Origin: Theobroma cacao
Taxonomy: Eukaryota; Streptophyta; Magnoliopsida; Malvales; Malvaceae
DNA: 64,000 bases
Direction: 5' to 3'
Assembly: GCF_000208745.1 (NCBI RefSeq)
Contig: NC_030858.1
Span: forward strand, 35,856,486-35,920,485
Positions 48,315 to 61,728 of the stretch are shown here, piece after piece. The notes beneath the pieces were generated by a model, which made no database searches, was not told the origin of the DNA, and saw nothing but the letters and a program-made list of their open reading frames with translations. Made by a program: the position numbers and the translations under genes. Numbering within the stretch: position 1 is the stretch's first letter; every line of letters starts with the position of its first letter.

Positions 48315-49713
48315 CATTGCAATGTTAGTTTGATATTCAATTTTGTGACAGCATGTGGTGCAAGAATCAATTAGATTCTCCTTGAGGTGGTATCTCTCAT
48401 AAGACTTGGTGAAGTCCTTTGATCTCTATCCCATTGATAGTCCTGACTGTTCAGAGACATGAAAGAAGAGTTGTACAACACATCTTTCTGCACTAGCAGC
48501 ACCAGATGAAGAAATAAAGTTCCTGTTTAAGAAACTGGAAAAGAACTCAACTACTTCATTGCCTGAAGGCTACTATATCCAAGGATTTCCAGGATGAAGT
48601 CAAAGGTATCACTAATCACTCCAAGTCTTGATTTTTTAAGGTTGCTGATATGGAGTTAATTTACACATTTTATGGAAAATTTTCAATCAACTTCTTTTAA
48701 TTTTGAATTTATGTGCTATAATCTCTTTCAACCAGACTTACATGAAGGTGGCATGGCATGAACATAGTGCACTTACTATTGGCAGCCAGATGACAGATTA
48801 GATCTATAGAGTCTTGGTTAATTTAGGAAAGATATGCAAGTCAAATGGTATGCATACTACATATTTCATTGAATATATCTTAAGAAACATGGGATATCTC
48901 ATATCTGCACTTGGAACCATGTGCTTTTGCAGCCAAACATAGCAGAAGAAATAGCTTTCCTGCTCACTGTCACTGCCACTGGAAGCTCTGTTAATGTTCT
49001 ATTTCCACTTCACTGATATTGGATTTAATTTTCTTTTCCTTTGAAAGGGCAATCCTTATGAATGAACAGTCCAAAAGGATACTGCTTGTACTTTTAGTTT
49101 TTTGTTGTGTAACTTTCATACATAGCAAAGAGACGGCATTTGGATACCGAATCTCAAGCATTCATATTGACACTTAAAAAGGAAAGCCTAAATTATCTAT
49201 TCATTCTCAGCCTTTCACACATTAGGGAGGGAAATTGAGCATCTAAATATTTTCCGCTCTTCTCAGCCTAAGAAAACTTATCCCAGAGCTAAGTCTATGA
49301 TGTAGTGAAGGAATTCTCAAACATCATTTCCAGATAGAATTATGAAAAAGATATCATATTACAGAAAGGATTTGAGATCCCTAATGGGCTCTGTCAATGT
49401 CAGGAACTTATTCGTACTTCTTGTCTTCCATGATTATTTGTTTGCTATATGAATTCCTGCAAAATGTCAAGGAAGATTATATAAGAAACCATACTGTTAA
49501 ATCTTCAGAGAAGTTTCTTCATAGAAATATAACAGCTGCCATTACTCGTCTTGGGATAAACAGGTACAAATTTCTTCACCAGTCATATTTCATGAGTTTG
49601 GCCATTTTCATTTTTGCTAGTTTTTTGGTTAAGTAAGAACACTAGTTAAATTTTGTAAATGAAAATACCTTGGAAAACTGATGGAGAATCCATATGCACT
49701 AGAAGCGCAGGCT
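48315..49713. other. intergenic
   Basis: 3' UTR of the GT4 gene followed by sequence without supported ORFs, then the 3' flank of the minus-strand gene that ends at 49714. Confidence 0.5.
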
Positions 49714-51373
49714 CTAATAATAAAGCGAACCTGCAGAAATCCAAGTCAAGTTTTGAGTCTTAGTATAGTCAAAATTCATATAGTTGCATTGAGGTATCTA
49801 CTTGCAGCTTCATCTATAACATCAGTACCTTGCCACCAGTTTCCTCTAGAAGCATCCTGTGAATTGTTTCCATTAGGATCATCTTCACCTCCATCTTTCT
49901 TAAACTATTCATTCACAAAATATATAGTACAATTACCTTAATACATCTGAAAAATAAAATTTATAGAATAATAACTTTCATTCATCTTTCACAAAGTAGT
50001 TTTTGTATCAGAGATCAACCAGTCAGGACTCACAATAGGGTATGACGTAGAAGTTTGAGTACTCGAAGAACAGGAATATATGTCTTGGCCACCATAGTAA
50101 AGAGATGAACTTAAATGGCATGGTTCTGCCCTTTCTTCCTGAAAAACTGAGTTCCTCTCCTTGTTGGGTATGTTATAGGTTGCACCCTCAGCAAGTGGAG
50201 CTACGTTAAATGGGAAAAAGGGAAACAAGAATCAGAAAATATTATCAGAAACTAGTTTTACATTGTCAAACAAGGTAAGAAGTACTAAATTTTTCACAAA
50301 ATGAGGATAGGTTTACTGAAGAATGAGGGAAATCATACTATTAACAGTCCATGAAGCACTGCTTCCAGGGAAGCAGCAACATGGAAGTAGTAGTTTAAAG
50401 AAAAACGTATAATAGGTCCTCAGGTGACTCTTACTGAATACAGAAAAATTCTGAGGATATGCTCCTATTGACACAAAAGTACTTGAGTTGACAAGCAAAT
50501 AGACTTGGAATTTGTTTTCCCCAATGCTGCACAGTTCAAGCAATATAGAAGGTCTACATCTGATGGGAGAAATGGACTGAAATCATAAGAAAGTGAAGTG
50601 TCCTGATCAATAACCTTGCATTCCATGTCTCCAAGCTGAACCTTCTAAAGACTGATTTGGCCAAGATTCTAACACCTTGGAGCTTGAGGAGTTCCTCCCT
50701 CCCGCCTGAAATTTCAAATAAAGAAAAGTTACCTATCAGACTAGGAATCTGATTAAAGAAAACTCGTCCTTGGTTTCCACTAGAAAAATACTTTTCACAT
50801 ACAAAAACCATGCCTTTCCTCTGCTATGCTCTTGTATTCCAGAACAGAAGATTTACATACGATCAGAATGAAGAGGCCAAATAACATAGGAAACAGTCAC
50901 TCCATCATTAACCCAGAACTAGAACTTTCAGCCTTTGATTGAAATTCTGAATTGCAGAAGATTATACCATATGGGACTTTTCAGCTTCAGTTCAAGAGTT
51001 CCGGCTTAGAAGTCATATTTCAGAGCTATTCAGACGAAAACTAACCTTTTCAAATTTTCCTGAACTTCTTAACCGATAATACAAGCATAAAAAATGAACT
51101 AAAACGTCACATATGAACTAAAGCATGTCCAATCAGCAGAATCAAATATATAAAAAGGAGAAGCAAGAAAGGAAGAGTTCTAAACGTGGATGACAGCAAG
51201 AAACGATATCCATAGCAACTGCAGCCACCAGCATGAGACAGTGTATATACCATGGATGGAGGTGGAAAAATGGAACTGAAAATCCCTTTCGACGTTGATG
51301 ATGATGACTCCTTGGAGCCAAACAGATCAGCAGTGAAGGAGGAAGAAGAACCAACTTGCCTCTTACTCTCCAT
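49714..51373 (-). CDS. conserved plant protein of unknown function, five exons (147 aa)
   Basis: Exons 51373-51251, 50675-50615, 50200-50034, 49904-49829 and 49730-49714; borders GT..AG and phases close at 148 codons with stop. Start MESKRQVGSSSSFTADLFG, then SIFPPPSM over the first junction, a conserved block PCHLSSSLYYGGQDIYS in exon 3, KKDGGEDDPNGNN in exon 4 and RGNWWQGSLYY at the end. I know this as a small plant-specific family with the YYGGQDIY and NWWQGSLYY motifs and no established function. Ser-rich, no membrane segment, probably intrinsically disordered. The last exon is only 17 bases (5 codons plus stop shared over the junction), so automated models may miss it. Intron 1 is long (575 bases). 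Confidence 0.85.
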
Positions 51374-53294
51374 TTTCCTTTTCTTGTTTGTCAAACAAAC
51401 CGCAGAAGAACTGAATTCCCAAGTAAGAACTAATCAAATTCTGTGTACAGACACCTTATAGGAAAGACCACCCTAGTTGGAAAAATAAAGAAAAACCAGA
51501 TAAGATTTGCAGAGAAGATACAAAGGGAAAACAGAAGTGCACGTGAAGATCACAGTATATGGGGAAGATGTATATCAAACTGTCTCAGTAACCATCTAAT
51601 ATATATAAAAAAAAGCTAAACAAGACGCCATTTGCAGGTGCAGCCCATGTGCCCCATCATCATCATCAAAAAGGTATTCTATGACTATATTTTATGGTAA
51701 ACTTTTCTCTCTTTCTGTCTTTCCTTTTTTTTTTCTCTCTCTTTTCCTTTTAAAATCAAAGATTCAAAGGAATTTTTCTCTGCAACTTCCTTTCATTCAC
51801 ATTTGGTTCTCTGCATATAATATCAATCTCACTTTTTTCTCAACTAAACATAACGGATAAGTGCCACGAGGGGTCCACTTGTCATCCCAAGTGGCGTACC
51901 ATTGACTGCCATCTGTCCTCTAATGGATAAATGCACCCTCTCTTGGCTCTGTAGGGTCATAATAAAAAAAAGGAAAAAAACGCCTTCAAGTTCACTATAT
52001 CTTGACCTTTTCCTTTCCTTGGCTAATGACCCTCCATGGGAATGATTTTCTTTAGATATAGCTTCAAGGGGGTTTGAGTGAAAGAGAGATTTGGAGAAAT
52101 CTCTATTCCCTTTGATCCCACAAGAAGATAACTAGATAAGGTTGTTTCCCCACTCAAACCTTTATCTATATGTGCCCCTAACAGTTGAACCTAATTATGT
52201 TTTTTAAATACCATAGTTGATACTAAAATACCATAAATGATACCATTTAGATACCTGAAGCTACCTAACTGATCAATTCGTTTGTATTTTGTCATGGAGA
52301 AGATACTAAATGCATGACCAAATACCCTTTACTGATCTCTTCTGCTTTCCCTTTTTTGCTGTCTATCACTCAACGGTCAATGGTTCGGTTTTTCCAGCAA
52401 GAATAGTAAACCACCCTCCTATCCCACATTTAAACTTGCCCGAATTCCCATAGCTTTTTCCCAGGAATCGGTTTCTAATCGGGGTTTGATCATGTGAGGC
52501 AGGGTTCCAATTCCATATATTAATTATAAGCAACTAGCATCTTGTTTAAGGGCAAAAGTAAATCAGTACTGTTGTTAGTCTCAAAATGTGAATCAATCAT
52601 TGAGATAAAGTTGAAGTGTCAGCTCACTCAATTGGATAGTGCTAGTTGACCACGTTTTCCTGGCAAATAATCCTAGTAGTTGTGGCCATTTTCTCATGAT
52701 TTCGCCTTGGAAAGTATGGCTAAGAGTGCATGCTGTGATTTTGTTTGATAATAAGAGCTTGAAATCTTAGGTCTCATCATGCTGAAAAGGATCATTACCC
52801 CATTTGTACTCTCTCCTTACTTGTTTTTAACCCCATATTTTTTAAGCTACATGAATTTTACTCGGAGTCCATGGAATACATGCATATCAAATTTGTGAAG
52901 ACAATGATGAGTGAGACAAGTTGGCATGTCAAGATGTTATGAAAATTGATCCTATAAGTTCACCAAGATCGGCATCTCTTGTTTGGGAATCCATGATACT
53001 AGTGTTAATTACTACTTAATTAGTAGCTTGAAACGTACTACTTCTGTTTTTGCTTGTAGAGTTTAAAATAATAGTTTCAGAATCCTAAACCTTCCTTTTT
53101 CTCTATCTCTTTTTCTGATTTTTTTTTCTAAAAGCAAGGTCCATAGCAGAAATGAATCTATGTACAGAGAACTGACTACAATACATGGTCAAATTTGGGA
53201 AACTTTCACATTCTCTGGATATGCCGATTAATGAACATAAAAAAATAATAATAATAACCTATAGTTCAGGTATTGAAAAGGAAAGGTAGAAGAA
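51374..53294. other. intergenic
   Basis: Upstream region of the preceding gene (51374 to about 51900), with pyrimidine-rich tracts, then AT-rich spacer up to tRNA-Ser. No gene seen. Confidence 0.5.
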
Positions 53295-53376
53295 CGTGAG
53301 CGGCAGGATTCGAACCTGCGCGGGCGAAGCCCACATGATTTCTAGTCATGCCCGATAACCACTCCGGCACGCCCAC
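53295..53376 (-). tRNA. tRNA-Ser (AGA)
   Basis: An 82-base cloverleaf with a long variable arm. On the minus strand the acceptor stem GTGGGCG pairs with CGCTCAC (one G-T), discriminator G. D-arm with GCCGGAGTGGTTATCGGGC; anticodon AGA at 53343-53341 in the loop ACTAGAAAT; variable arm GTGGGCTTCGCCCGC; T-loop GGTTCGAATCC. Matches plant tRNA-Ser(AGA) closely. No encoded CCA; a short poly-T (TTTTC) lies downstream. Confidence 0.96.
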
Positions 53377-54458
53377 TTTGCTGCTGCATGGGTCCTCAAT
53401 TACATTTCTTTTGAGACGAATAATGAATGTGGCAATCACACAGATTATATTCCTTTTTATCTATTTATTTTACAGCAATACAAGGATTTTACGGCCATTG
53501 GCTGTGTGATGAGATGCCGAAAAGGCATCATGGTTAAGGCAATATGCTAGGATAAAGGTGGTCAAAGAAAGAGCCAATAACAAGCAATCTTATCTATATA
53601 TTATCTTCCATGTGCATCCTCCCTTAAATCATGGACAAAATTAGACAGTGCATCATGCTTCAAGAATCTATCAAAACTACAGTTCTAAGTTGAAAGAACT
53701 CCTCAATGTGACTAACAAAATGTGGACTGTTCAAGCTCTGAACAGGAAAATCATATATCTGCCATATAGGTTCTCCAATGGAATTGCTCATTCCTGCTTC
53801 CTCTTCCAAAAACATTGCTGTCTTATCCTGTCAGTTTCTGTCACCCCTATGTGACTCAGATCAATCATTTGAACCCTGAAACCAATGAAGTTTAAATTAA
53901 AGGAGGAAATAGTTTGATAAAGCAAATGAGCACAATTCACTCTTATGCAAGTTTTGATCTATCAGTTTATTGCATTCATGGATTCAAAAAACTGCATTAC
54001 TAGGTCTTTTCCATAAGCTTGATTGCATCAAGTAAGCAATTAATAACATTCAACTAACAAACCCATAAATGAAACATCACATGTTTTGGTTCTTACAAAA
54101 ACAGATATAGATCAAGATAATCCATGAAAATTAATGCAGCCAAAAACTAAGACAGAGTCATTACAACAGAATGATGAGCCTAATAATACATTTAAGTACA
54201 CATGACGCACTTGTTCCACAGAGATGATGGGTGATGCCAAACTGATAGTTTCAAGTTGATAGTTTCACAGCTGACTTGGTGTAATTAGGTGCTGTTTAAA
54301 TCCATGGACAAGTTCTTGGATATATAACCCTGTTGTCAATGAAGAACCAAATTAGACTAAAAGAATGTTAATTCCTTGTCACTAGTTATTGTTATAATTC
54401 TTTACCAAAAAAATAGAAAGAAAAATAAAATTGAAAGAGCAAAGGTCACTAGCAAACC
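53377..54458. other. intergenic
   Basis: Spacer and probable 3' UTR of the THA8-like gene. No other feature. Confidence 0.5.
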
Positions 54459-55611
54459 TCAGTATTTGCCAAAAATTTCTTCCGGAGGATCATAAGCATG
54501 TTTCTCTGGAAAGAGCTCCTCAAAATCTTTCTTGACCTTGTTCCTTAAAAGAGGGTGAGGCAGAAGCCCCTTCAACAAAATCCTAAATGGCAACTCCTCA
54601 GGTGGATCTGGAGACTTTATCATGTCCTCGTATATGTTCATTGCATCAGCAGGAGATCCATCCCTCAAGAAGCCCCTAATGATCTCAGTGTATGTCTGAG
54701 AATCAGGGAACAGCTCTTCCTTTCTCATATATTCCCATAACTTCATTGCTTCATCCATTTTCTTGAATCTCGCTAATGCAATAATTAAGTCCTTATACAA
54801 GTAGACATCAGGCTTATACCAGTCTTGCTTTTGTATCACCTGGAAAACCTGAATATTCAACAAGATACAAATATCAAGCAGAAGATATTATAACTCAGAA
54901 GACCTTATCTACTTCATTAACGGCTAAAGCTTATTATATATAACACTAAAAGACCCATACGTTAGAGCTCTCTAAAAAATATCATTTTAATGCACAAAGC
55001 TGACTAATTCTCTTTTATCACTAGTAATACAAAAACCCATCAAGATTCTCAAGCTAACTACCGAGAAATCAATGCCCTCCAAAAACTAACATTTTTTCAA
55101 GCATTTGATCAAACAAAACAAAAGCAATTTCATTTCACTCTTTAACTCAATCAAGAACACAGAAACCTAAAGATTAAGAACAACCCAATTGAGTAAACAT
55201 CAAAAAGAATTAATAGAGTGAAAATGCGAGTACCTTTACCGCGAGAGAAGTCTCCTCTTGGCGTTCAAGCTCTGTAAGAACCGCAATCAATTCCATTTTC
55301 AATAGCCTTAAAACATGCGTTTTGATAAATTTCTGAAGTTTGTCATCATCATCCTTAAATCTCTTTAAACCCAATATTACAAAAAGTGCTTCTTTGCCAA
55401 TCAGCTTTTTGCCTTTCCAAAGGGGACCCCTCGGCCTCCCATCATGATATTGCTTCAACCCTGAGATAGGTATATGGGAATTTGATTGTACATGTGGGAT
55501 TCGAGGGTTTACCGGAAATGGGGACCTTGTTATGGGGCTTTTTGCGAGGTTCTGAAGGAGGATTGAAGTTAAAATTGGGCGCTTCGACTTTAAAAAGACG
55601 CGAATTGCCAT
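54459..55611 (-). CDS. plastid PPR protein, THA8-like (255 aa)
   Basis: Short PPR protein targeted to chloroplasts; THA8 relatives bind and help splice specific group II introns in plastid RNA. Two exons, 55611-55234 and 54848-54459, GT..AG, phase 0, 256 codons with stop. I use the ATG at 55611 (MAIRVFLKSKRPILTS) because it opens an Arg/Ser-rich transit-peptide-like stretch and gives the family length; a longer frame from 55707 is possible. After residue 60: RPRGPLWKGKKLIGKEALFV, LLKMELIAVLTELERQEE, then PPR-like helices VYLYKDLIIALARFKKMDEA, QTYTEIIRGFLRDGSPADA, and the end PHPLLRNKVKKDFEELFPEK. Best match is the Arabidopsis THA8-like product. Function inferred from the family. Confidence 0.85.
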
Positions 55612-56482
55612 TAGAGCCGGAAGAACTCGAGAATGAGAAGGGTTTTGGTGGAGAAAAATGCTTCCAAGTCCAAGCAAGTGAGAAACGATGCGTTTCACAT
55701 AGGGCATTCAAATATGTATATTAATAATTAAAAAATATTAATATTTAAATTACAAAAAATAATATTTAAATGTTAATATATAAATTATTTTTTTTATAAA
55801 TCCACTTTTAATTTGGAGTCTTCTAATTTCACTCTCTATAAAATTGGAAATAGTTTTCAAATACTAATATATAAATTACTTTTTAATAAATTTGCTTTAA
55901 TTTGAAATTTTTTAACTTCACTTTTTATAAAATTATGAATTCATTAATATCATTAATTATATAAAACTCTAATTAATTAAGTAATATAACATGTAAAAAC
56001 TCATGACATCACTTATCTTAATATGAGTTCGCCCCTTGTGTATATCGTAGCAATAAGTATATTATACATGTTGTTGGTCAAGTAATTCATTTCCTATTGT
56101 ATAAAGAATAATATTTGATGATTACATTCTTCGTAGTCTGAGTGTTCTTTAGTAATACAAGGTTTAATATCAGTAACAAGAATACAATCTGTGTTCTATT
56201 AGTCACTTGAGTTCCCTGCTGGTTAATGAATCCCAGATGTTAGTCAGAGCTGAAATGGTTCCAACCTTTGTCTTTGAAGCATCTCAAATTTGTCAAAGAA
56301 ACATCTTATCTATCTATCAGGGCTCCATGATACTACATAAAGATCAACTTGGGTAGAAGGTTCCCCAGGATTTGGGACTTGAATGTGAAATTCATAAAGG
56401 AATCATTATTACAAGGCATTGGAGATCGTCATGATGACAAGCTGACAAGAACTGAGATCAAACATTTGATCTAAAACCGGGA
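55612..56482. other. intergenic
   Basis: Upstream of the THA8-like gene, AT-rich to 56000, no supported ORF. Confidence 0.5.
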
Positions 56483-57009
56483 TTATGTATGTACAACAAT
56501 TGGACTTCTCACAATATGGGTGCCATCCGACCAGATCAATGTTGTAGACAAGAGAGAATGGCTTTTTAAATCTCCTCCACTAACAGTCACCTTAAAAGAT
56601 TTCGTCTCGTTCAATGCCTTAAAGGAGAGAATTTCAGGAACCACTTTAACTTCAAGTTTTGGGTTTGGGGAGACTTCTGCCTTGTAAGTAGAGTTCGCAA
56701 GACCAACATTTTCTACTGTTCTATGGAAGGTAACTGTGAAAGACTTGTTAGTTGGAACTGAAGCTGTCGGTGAAGGATAATTCAGATCCTTAGGTGGTAC
56801 ATTTTCAGAACGTTTAGGACAAGAGCTGTTTCCTCCTGATACTAGTTTGACATTATCTGGACTATATCCCAAGCTGCACATCAATTTTATGTAGTCTTCC
56901 TTAAAAGCTTCATATACAAGTCCAGGATGAATGGCTTTAACGGGGTTGATATGTCCAGCACCATAAGCAATTTCACCATCTGGGTTCTTGGATTTATCCA
57001 TTGGCCAGG
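56483..57009 (-). pseudogene. subtilisin-like protease (cucumisin type), C-terminal fragment
   Basis: The last exon of an S8 subtilase: it starts after an AG acceptor at 57010 with AWPMDKSKNPDGEIAYGAGH, then the NPVKAIHPGLVYEA segment and the C-terminal fibronectin III-like domain with LNYPSPTASVP, TFHRTVENVGLANSTYKAEV and SPIVVHT at the end. In functional genes the catalytic Ser (GTSMxCPH) lies just upstream of this exon. I read about 800 bases upstream and found neither that exon nor the Asp or His sites, so this is an isolated 3' fragment. The frame itself is open, which suggests a fairly recent truncation. Confidence 0.8.
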
Positions 57010-57879
57010 CTACCAGCAAAGGAAAATATATGAAAATTCGTTTCCGCAGCAGTCACTTGTGAATGTTCAAATAAAGAATTATTTGATTAATTCCCTTACA
57101 GCCAAATCCAGTCTTTAACTCTTTTTTGACTGTAATAATGCAACACCCTCCTTGAACCATATCAAATCATTCCCCTGCTTCCTCTTAGTAGTCATAGTTT
57201 CCTGGAATTACTATATTTTCATAGGATAAGTACACACTGGAACATTTTATTCCAATATAGACCAGTCAGATTTTTATGTAACAGCAAGCAATGAAACAAA
57301 AGAGTGAAGAGCAGCCAGCAGGTGTGAAATAAAGACATAAATTAGTTACAAAGCTATGAAAAATCCATTTAAAGCTCCTTTGTTAATGACAAATCATGGG
57401 TTTTGATATATTCTTTATTTGGTATTCTTGTTAATGACAACTCATTTTTGGCTTACCAAAAGCTTTGTAGTTGAAGATGCTGCCAGAATGGCTGCAAACT
57501 TAAAATGCAATAAGGAACACTGCCAAACTAGTTTCGATCACCTTAGCATTAACCCCAATGCAAAAGTAGCTTAAATGGACTAGCATCCAAATCTTGACCT
57601 AAAACTAAAACGCCCAACTAGTTTCAGATTCCAAGACAATTAGACAAAACTAGTGTTACAGATCACCATTTGATGAGAGGAAGTTCTGCATTTAATATAG
57701 AAAAAAATATAGAATACACAGACAGGGACAGCCATTTGACAACTTATTTTAAGCCAGTTTTCTGATCCGTTCACCGTCATAACTTTGTCATCAATGATGC
57801 TACACCAAGAGTATTTAAAAAGGTAGCTGAAGCTGCTAAACGAGTTTCATTCGTACATTCACACAGCTGTCGGACAGAG
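57010..57879. other. intergenic between the subtilase fragment and a UGT
   Basis: No subtilase exon is present here. The last 100 bases are the likely UGT leader. No other feature. Confidence 0.55.
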
Positions 57880-59479
57880 ATGGAAAAGCAAAGACAGAGG
57901 CGTTGCCGGCTTGTACTGGTTCCATTGCCATTCCAAGGACACATAAATCCGATGCTTCAGCTTGGATCCATTCTTCTCTCTAAGGGCTTCTCCATCACAG
58001 TTATTCACACTGCTTTCAACTCCCCTGACCCCTCAAACCATCCTGAATTTCATTTCGTATCCATACCTCATAACTTATCTGATCAAGTCATCTCTTCTGG
58101 CAATTTAGTACTTCTTATATCAGTTCTTAACGTGAATTGCCAAGCGCCCTTCCAGGAATGTTTGGTTCGGGTAGTGGAACAACAGGACGAACAAGAAGAG
58201 ATTGCTTGCATTATCTATGATGAGTTAATGTACTTCTCTGAAGCAGCAGCAAAGTTTGTGAAGCTGCCAAGTATTATCTTTCGCACCACCAGTGCTTCAA
58301 CATATATTTCTCGTAGCGGGATTCTCCAACTCAAAGCAGAAGGTATTCTTAGTTTGCAAGGTACGTGTGTTTAGCTACAGCATCTACAACTGTCAGTGAA
58401 TTTTGAATGAAAGATTCCACTATACCATATTACCAACTTGAATTCCAAGTGTCCTTAGTTATGTTTATTGCCTGGTACTATTTTCTCCAGGCATGCTGCA
58501 TTCTGGAGGGAGAACCAATATTTTGGGGCTCCCGATCTAGACTGTAGCATATTTGATCCTGGATTAGAATCACTGATACTGGAAAATTAAATTTGTTAAC
58601 TTAGGTTCAACATCGCAAGACTTGGTGCCTGGGCTTCATCCCCTCAGATTCAGGGATCTGCCTGTTTCCAAATTCGGAATACCAGAAAATTTCCTGCGGT
58701 TGATATCTAACATGAGCAAGACAAGAACATCTTCAGCTGTTATCTGGAACACTATTGATGTCCTTGAACAGTCATCACTACCAAAGATCCAAAAACAATG
58801 CCAAGTTCCAATATTTCCGATCGGTCCTTTGCACAAGGTCGCTCCAGCCTCCTCAAGCAGTTTGCTAAAGGAGGACACCGGCTGCATTACATGGCTTGAC
58901 CAGCAAATTCAGAACTCAGTTCTATATATAAGCTTGGGGAGTGTAGCATCCATAGACAAGAAAGAGTTAGTTGAAATGGCTTGGGGTTTAGCCAACAGCA
59001 AGCAGCCATTCTTGTGGGTTATTAGGCCTGGGTTAGTTGACGATCTGGAATGGAACAAGCTGTTGCCTGAGGGTTTCATAGAAACTGTAGGAGAAAATGG
59101 CTGTATTGTAAAATGGGCACCCCAAACGGAGGTATTAGCACATGGTGCTGTGGGAGGGTTTTGGACCCATTGCGGTTGGAATTCAACACTGGAAAGCATA
59201 TCAGAAGCGGTTCCAATGATCTGCAGACCATGTTTTGGCGATCAGAGGGTCAATGCAAGGTTTGTCAGTCACGAATGGAGGACCGGCTTACAATTGGAGA
59301 ATCCATTTGAGAGAGGAAAGATAGAGAGAGCTATCAGGAGCCTAATGGTGGAAAAAGAAGGGGAAGAAATGAGGCAGAGGGCTTGGAATTTGAAGGAGAT
59401 GGTTGAACTTTGCGTAAGAGAAGGGGGCTCTTCCTATGTTTCCTTGAATCAGTTAGTCGAGCTAATCATATCATTTTGA
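57880..59479 (+). CDS. UDP-glycosyltransferase, UGT76-like (451 aa)
   Basis: Third intact UGT, more distant from the other two and on the opposite strand. Exons 57880-58360 and 58605-59479, GT..AG, phase 1, 452 codons with stop. N-terminal GHINPM with catalytic His near residue 21; the Asp partner lies in the middle of the N-terminal domain (IIYDELMYFSE). PSPG box about residues 331-374, starting WAPQTEVLAHGAVGGFWTHC and including HCGWNST and final GDQ. Start MEKQRQRRCRLVLVPLPFQ fits the family. Cytosolic sugar transferase, acceptor unknown. Shared intron position and PSPG type link it to the cluster at 6.7-13.7 kb. Confidence 0.92.
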
Positions 59480-60297
59480 TCACAGAGCTGGCATTGTTAC
59501 GGCCACAGCTAGCATCCTTCTGAGCTAAAATATAGAGATGAAACTTTTGGAAACTTGTGAAAGGTTCCTAAATTACAACTTTAGGGGGAACAAAATTTAA
59601 ACATATCCGCCCAATTAGCAGCATTTACTTACATATCCAGGCAAGCACATTAACAGCGTAGCTTGGGAGAATTTGGCTGGTTTTAATAAGACAAAAGCAA
59701 TTAATCAGGAAATTGGCCTGCCCTTTCAACAGCAATTATCAGCAATACAAATATCATTCAACAAATCCAATAAGCAAGGTCTCGTTATATCTTATGGTAA
59801 AAATATTAGGTTACAAGAGTGCAGAGGAAGATTTATCCATTCACATACAATTAGTCCATAAACAGTCACGTTTTAAGATTGTGCTCAAGTTATTTTGGTG
59901 TACAGTAGCAATTATACATCTTGAAATAACTGCATTCATTTGTCTACACAAGTCTGTGTTCTAAGTTAAAACAACCACATAAGGGAACTGTAAACACACC
60001 ACTTAGCAGTGGAGCAGAGAGCTAAAATGATTGGCACAGATACTCTTCTTGGGCAACAATATGTCCCTGGAGTAATTCTGCAGCGTAGAAGCAAAAGAGA
60101 AAGATGGTTACATTGACAGTGACACTAATTACCATATCATTGAAAAAACTAGGGGGAAAAAATGGAAATATCAATGCATTCCAACTACCAAAGACAGATA
60201 TAAACAAAAACAACGAAAAGAGATAATATTTGTGCGGCAAAAGGCTTTACAGTTTTAAACAGGGCACATAACCCAAGAAGCAAGGAAACTAATTGGC
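59480..60297. other. 3' flanks of UGT and Elongin C
   Basis: Converging 3' regions; the right part is the likely 3' UTR of Elongin C. No gene seen. Confidence 0.5.
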
Positions 60298-61728
60298 TCA
60301 AGTATGGAGATAATTAGCAGCCATCATCAGCTCCAGAGTCAGTTCAGGTTCAATGTAGAACTCAGTCTCTTTACCCCTGACCAAATAGTAACATTCTGAT
60401 CAGCGTAAAAGAAAATAGAGAGAGCTCATAAACAAAACTCAAAGTTCAAATATATAAAAACAGAGGTGATTCAAGCAATCAACAAAAGTAAAAAAGTCCA
60501 TTCATAGGCCTTGCAGAACAAAATAAGTTGGTTAGTTTGAGAAATCGTATAGTTGTTAAAAGTTCATACTGCATAAAAATTACAAATAGCACTGATATGT
60601 GTGACTGATACCAAAACAAAACACAGCAAGAGAATATACAAGGCAATTCCTACTTTTTTGGTATTTTAAGTTCAAATATCTAATATCTGTACTCATCCAT
60701 GTGGATGTAAACTATCACACAGGAAGAGGATAGCACACTCAATGATCCCATGCCTGTTCCATAATATCAAGCCAAGATCTATTTATCTTCGAACTAGTGC
60801 TTATTTTCAGATGATAATCCTGTTCATCAAGATTCCAACTACAGTATATAAAACAACCAGAATTGTTACAATATAACATGACAAATTGTTACTGAAGCAT
60901 CTTAAATCGACAGATACATTATGTAAATGAGAGTGCTAAAAGCTTTATATTGCAAGGAAATCGCTTGCAATGCGGATTTCCACTTTAACTACAATCCCTC
61001 TCAACAGAAGAAGCCACTATTAACAGTCAAAGACTTTGTTGAAATACTAACATTTGCTTCTACCTAAGTACAATGAAGGTGCTCCTACATATAATTTGAC
61101 AATTCACCTCCAGCATAATCATGACAGAGCTCTGCCAGAGAAAAACAACAACCAAACATGGGCTTCATTCACATACATTTTATCAACATATCCAATTCTC
61201 ATAAAACTACAATTCGAGCTACAACTTTAAACATATATCCACAGTATTCAAACATTGTTTGAAGCAGCTTAAAAAATGAATAAATACTCAATGACAAAAA
61301 AGAAAAGAAAAACAAACAAATTTGATATACAATTAAAAGATAAAGAACCTGGAATATTGAAGAGACCAATAAAAATATTGACAGATCTTCTCAAGAATGA
61401 CAGCACTTATCTCCGGAAAAGTCACCTCCCCATGCTCCGTCTCCGCAAAACTACCTTCATCATCACCCAAAACCCATTACTTTCCGCTTTCCAACAACCC
61501 AAAAAATAAAAAAATAAAAAAACAAGAAATTAACATTTCCAATCAAGAAACAACAAAAAACCCAGAAAACCCAATTCCCCAGAAAGACCAGAGAAGAAGA
61601 GATCAAAGAAAGAGACCTGGAGAAGTAAGCATGTTACGTATGGTTTGAGAAACCATGGCAGCTTCCTTATCGATAACAAATTCCATCCCTTCAGCGCTGA
61701 TGAGCTTCACTGTGTCTTCTTTCTTCAT
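60298..61728 (-). CDS. ELC: Elongin C (98 aa)
   Basis: SKP1/BTB-fold adaptor of the Elongin BC complex, which couples to cullin E3 ligases and to elongation factor partners in the nucleus and cytosol. Three exons: 61728-61617, 61454-61349 and 60376-60298, GT..AG, 99 codons with stop. Start MKKEDTVKLISAEGMEFVID is chosen over an upstream in-frame extension because it matches Elongin C exactly; the SPG junction is followed by SFAETEHGEVTFPEISAVIL, and the last exon carries ETEFYIEPELTLELMMAANY and LHT. No F-box extension. The second intron is about 970 bases. A conserved single-copy gene. Confidence 0.95.

Noticed and set aside
49397..49636. 79-aa ORF downstream of the GT4 gene
   Set aside because: No domain, no conserved context; chance frame.
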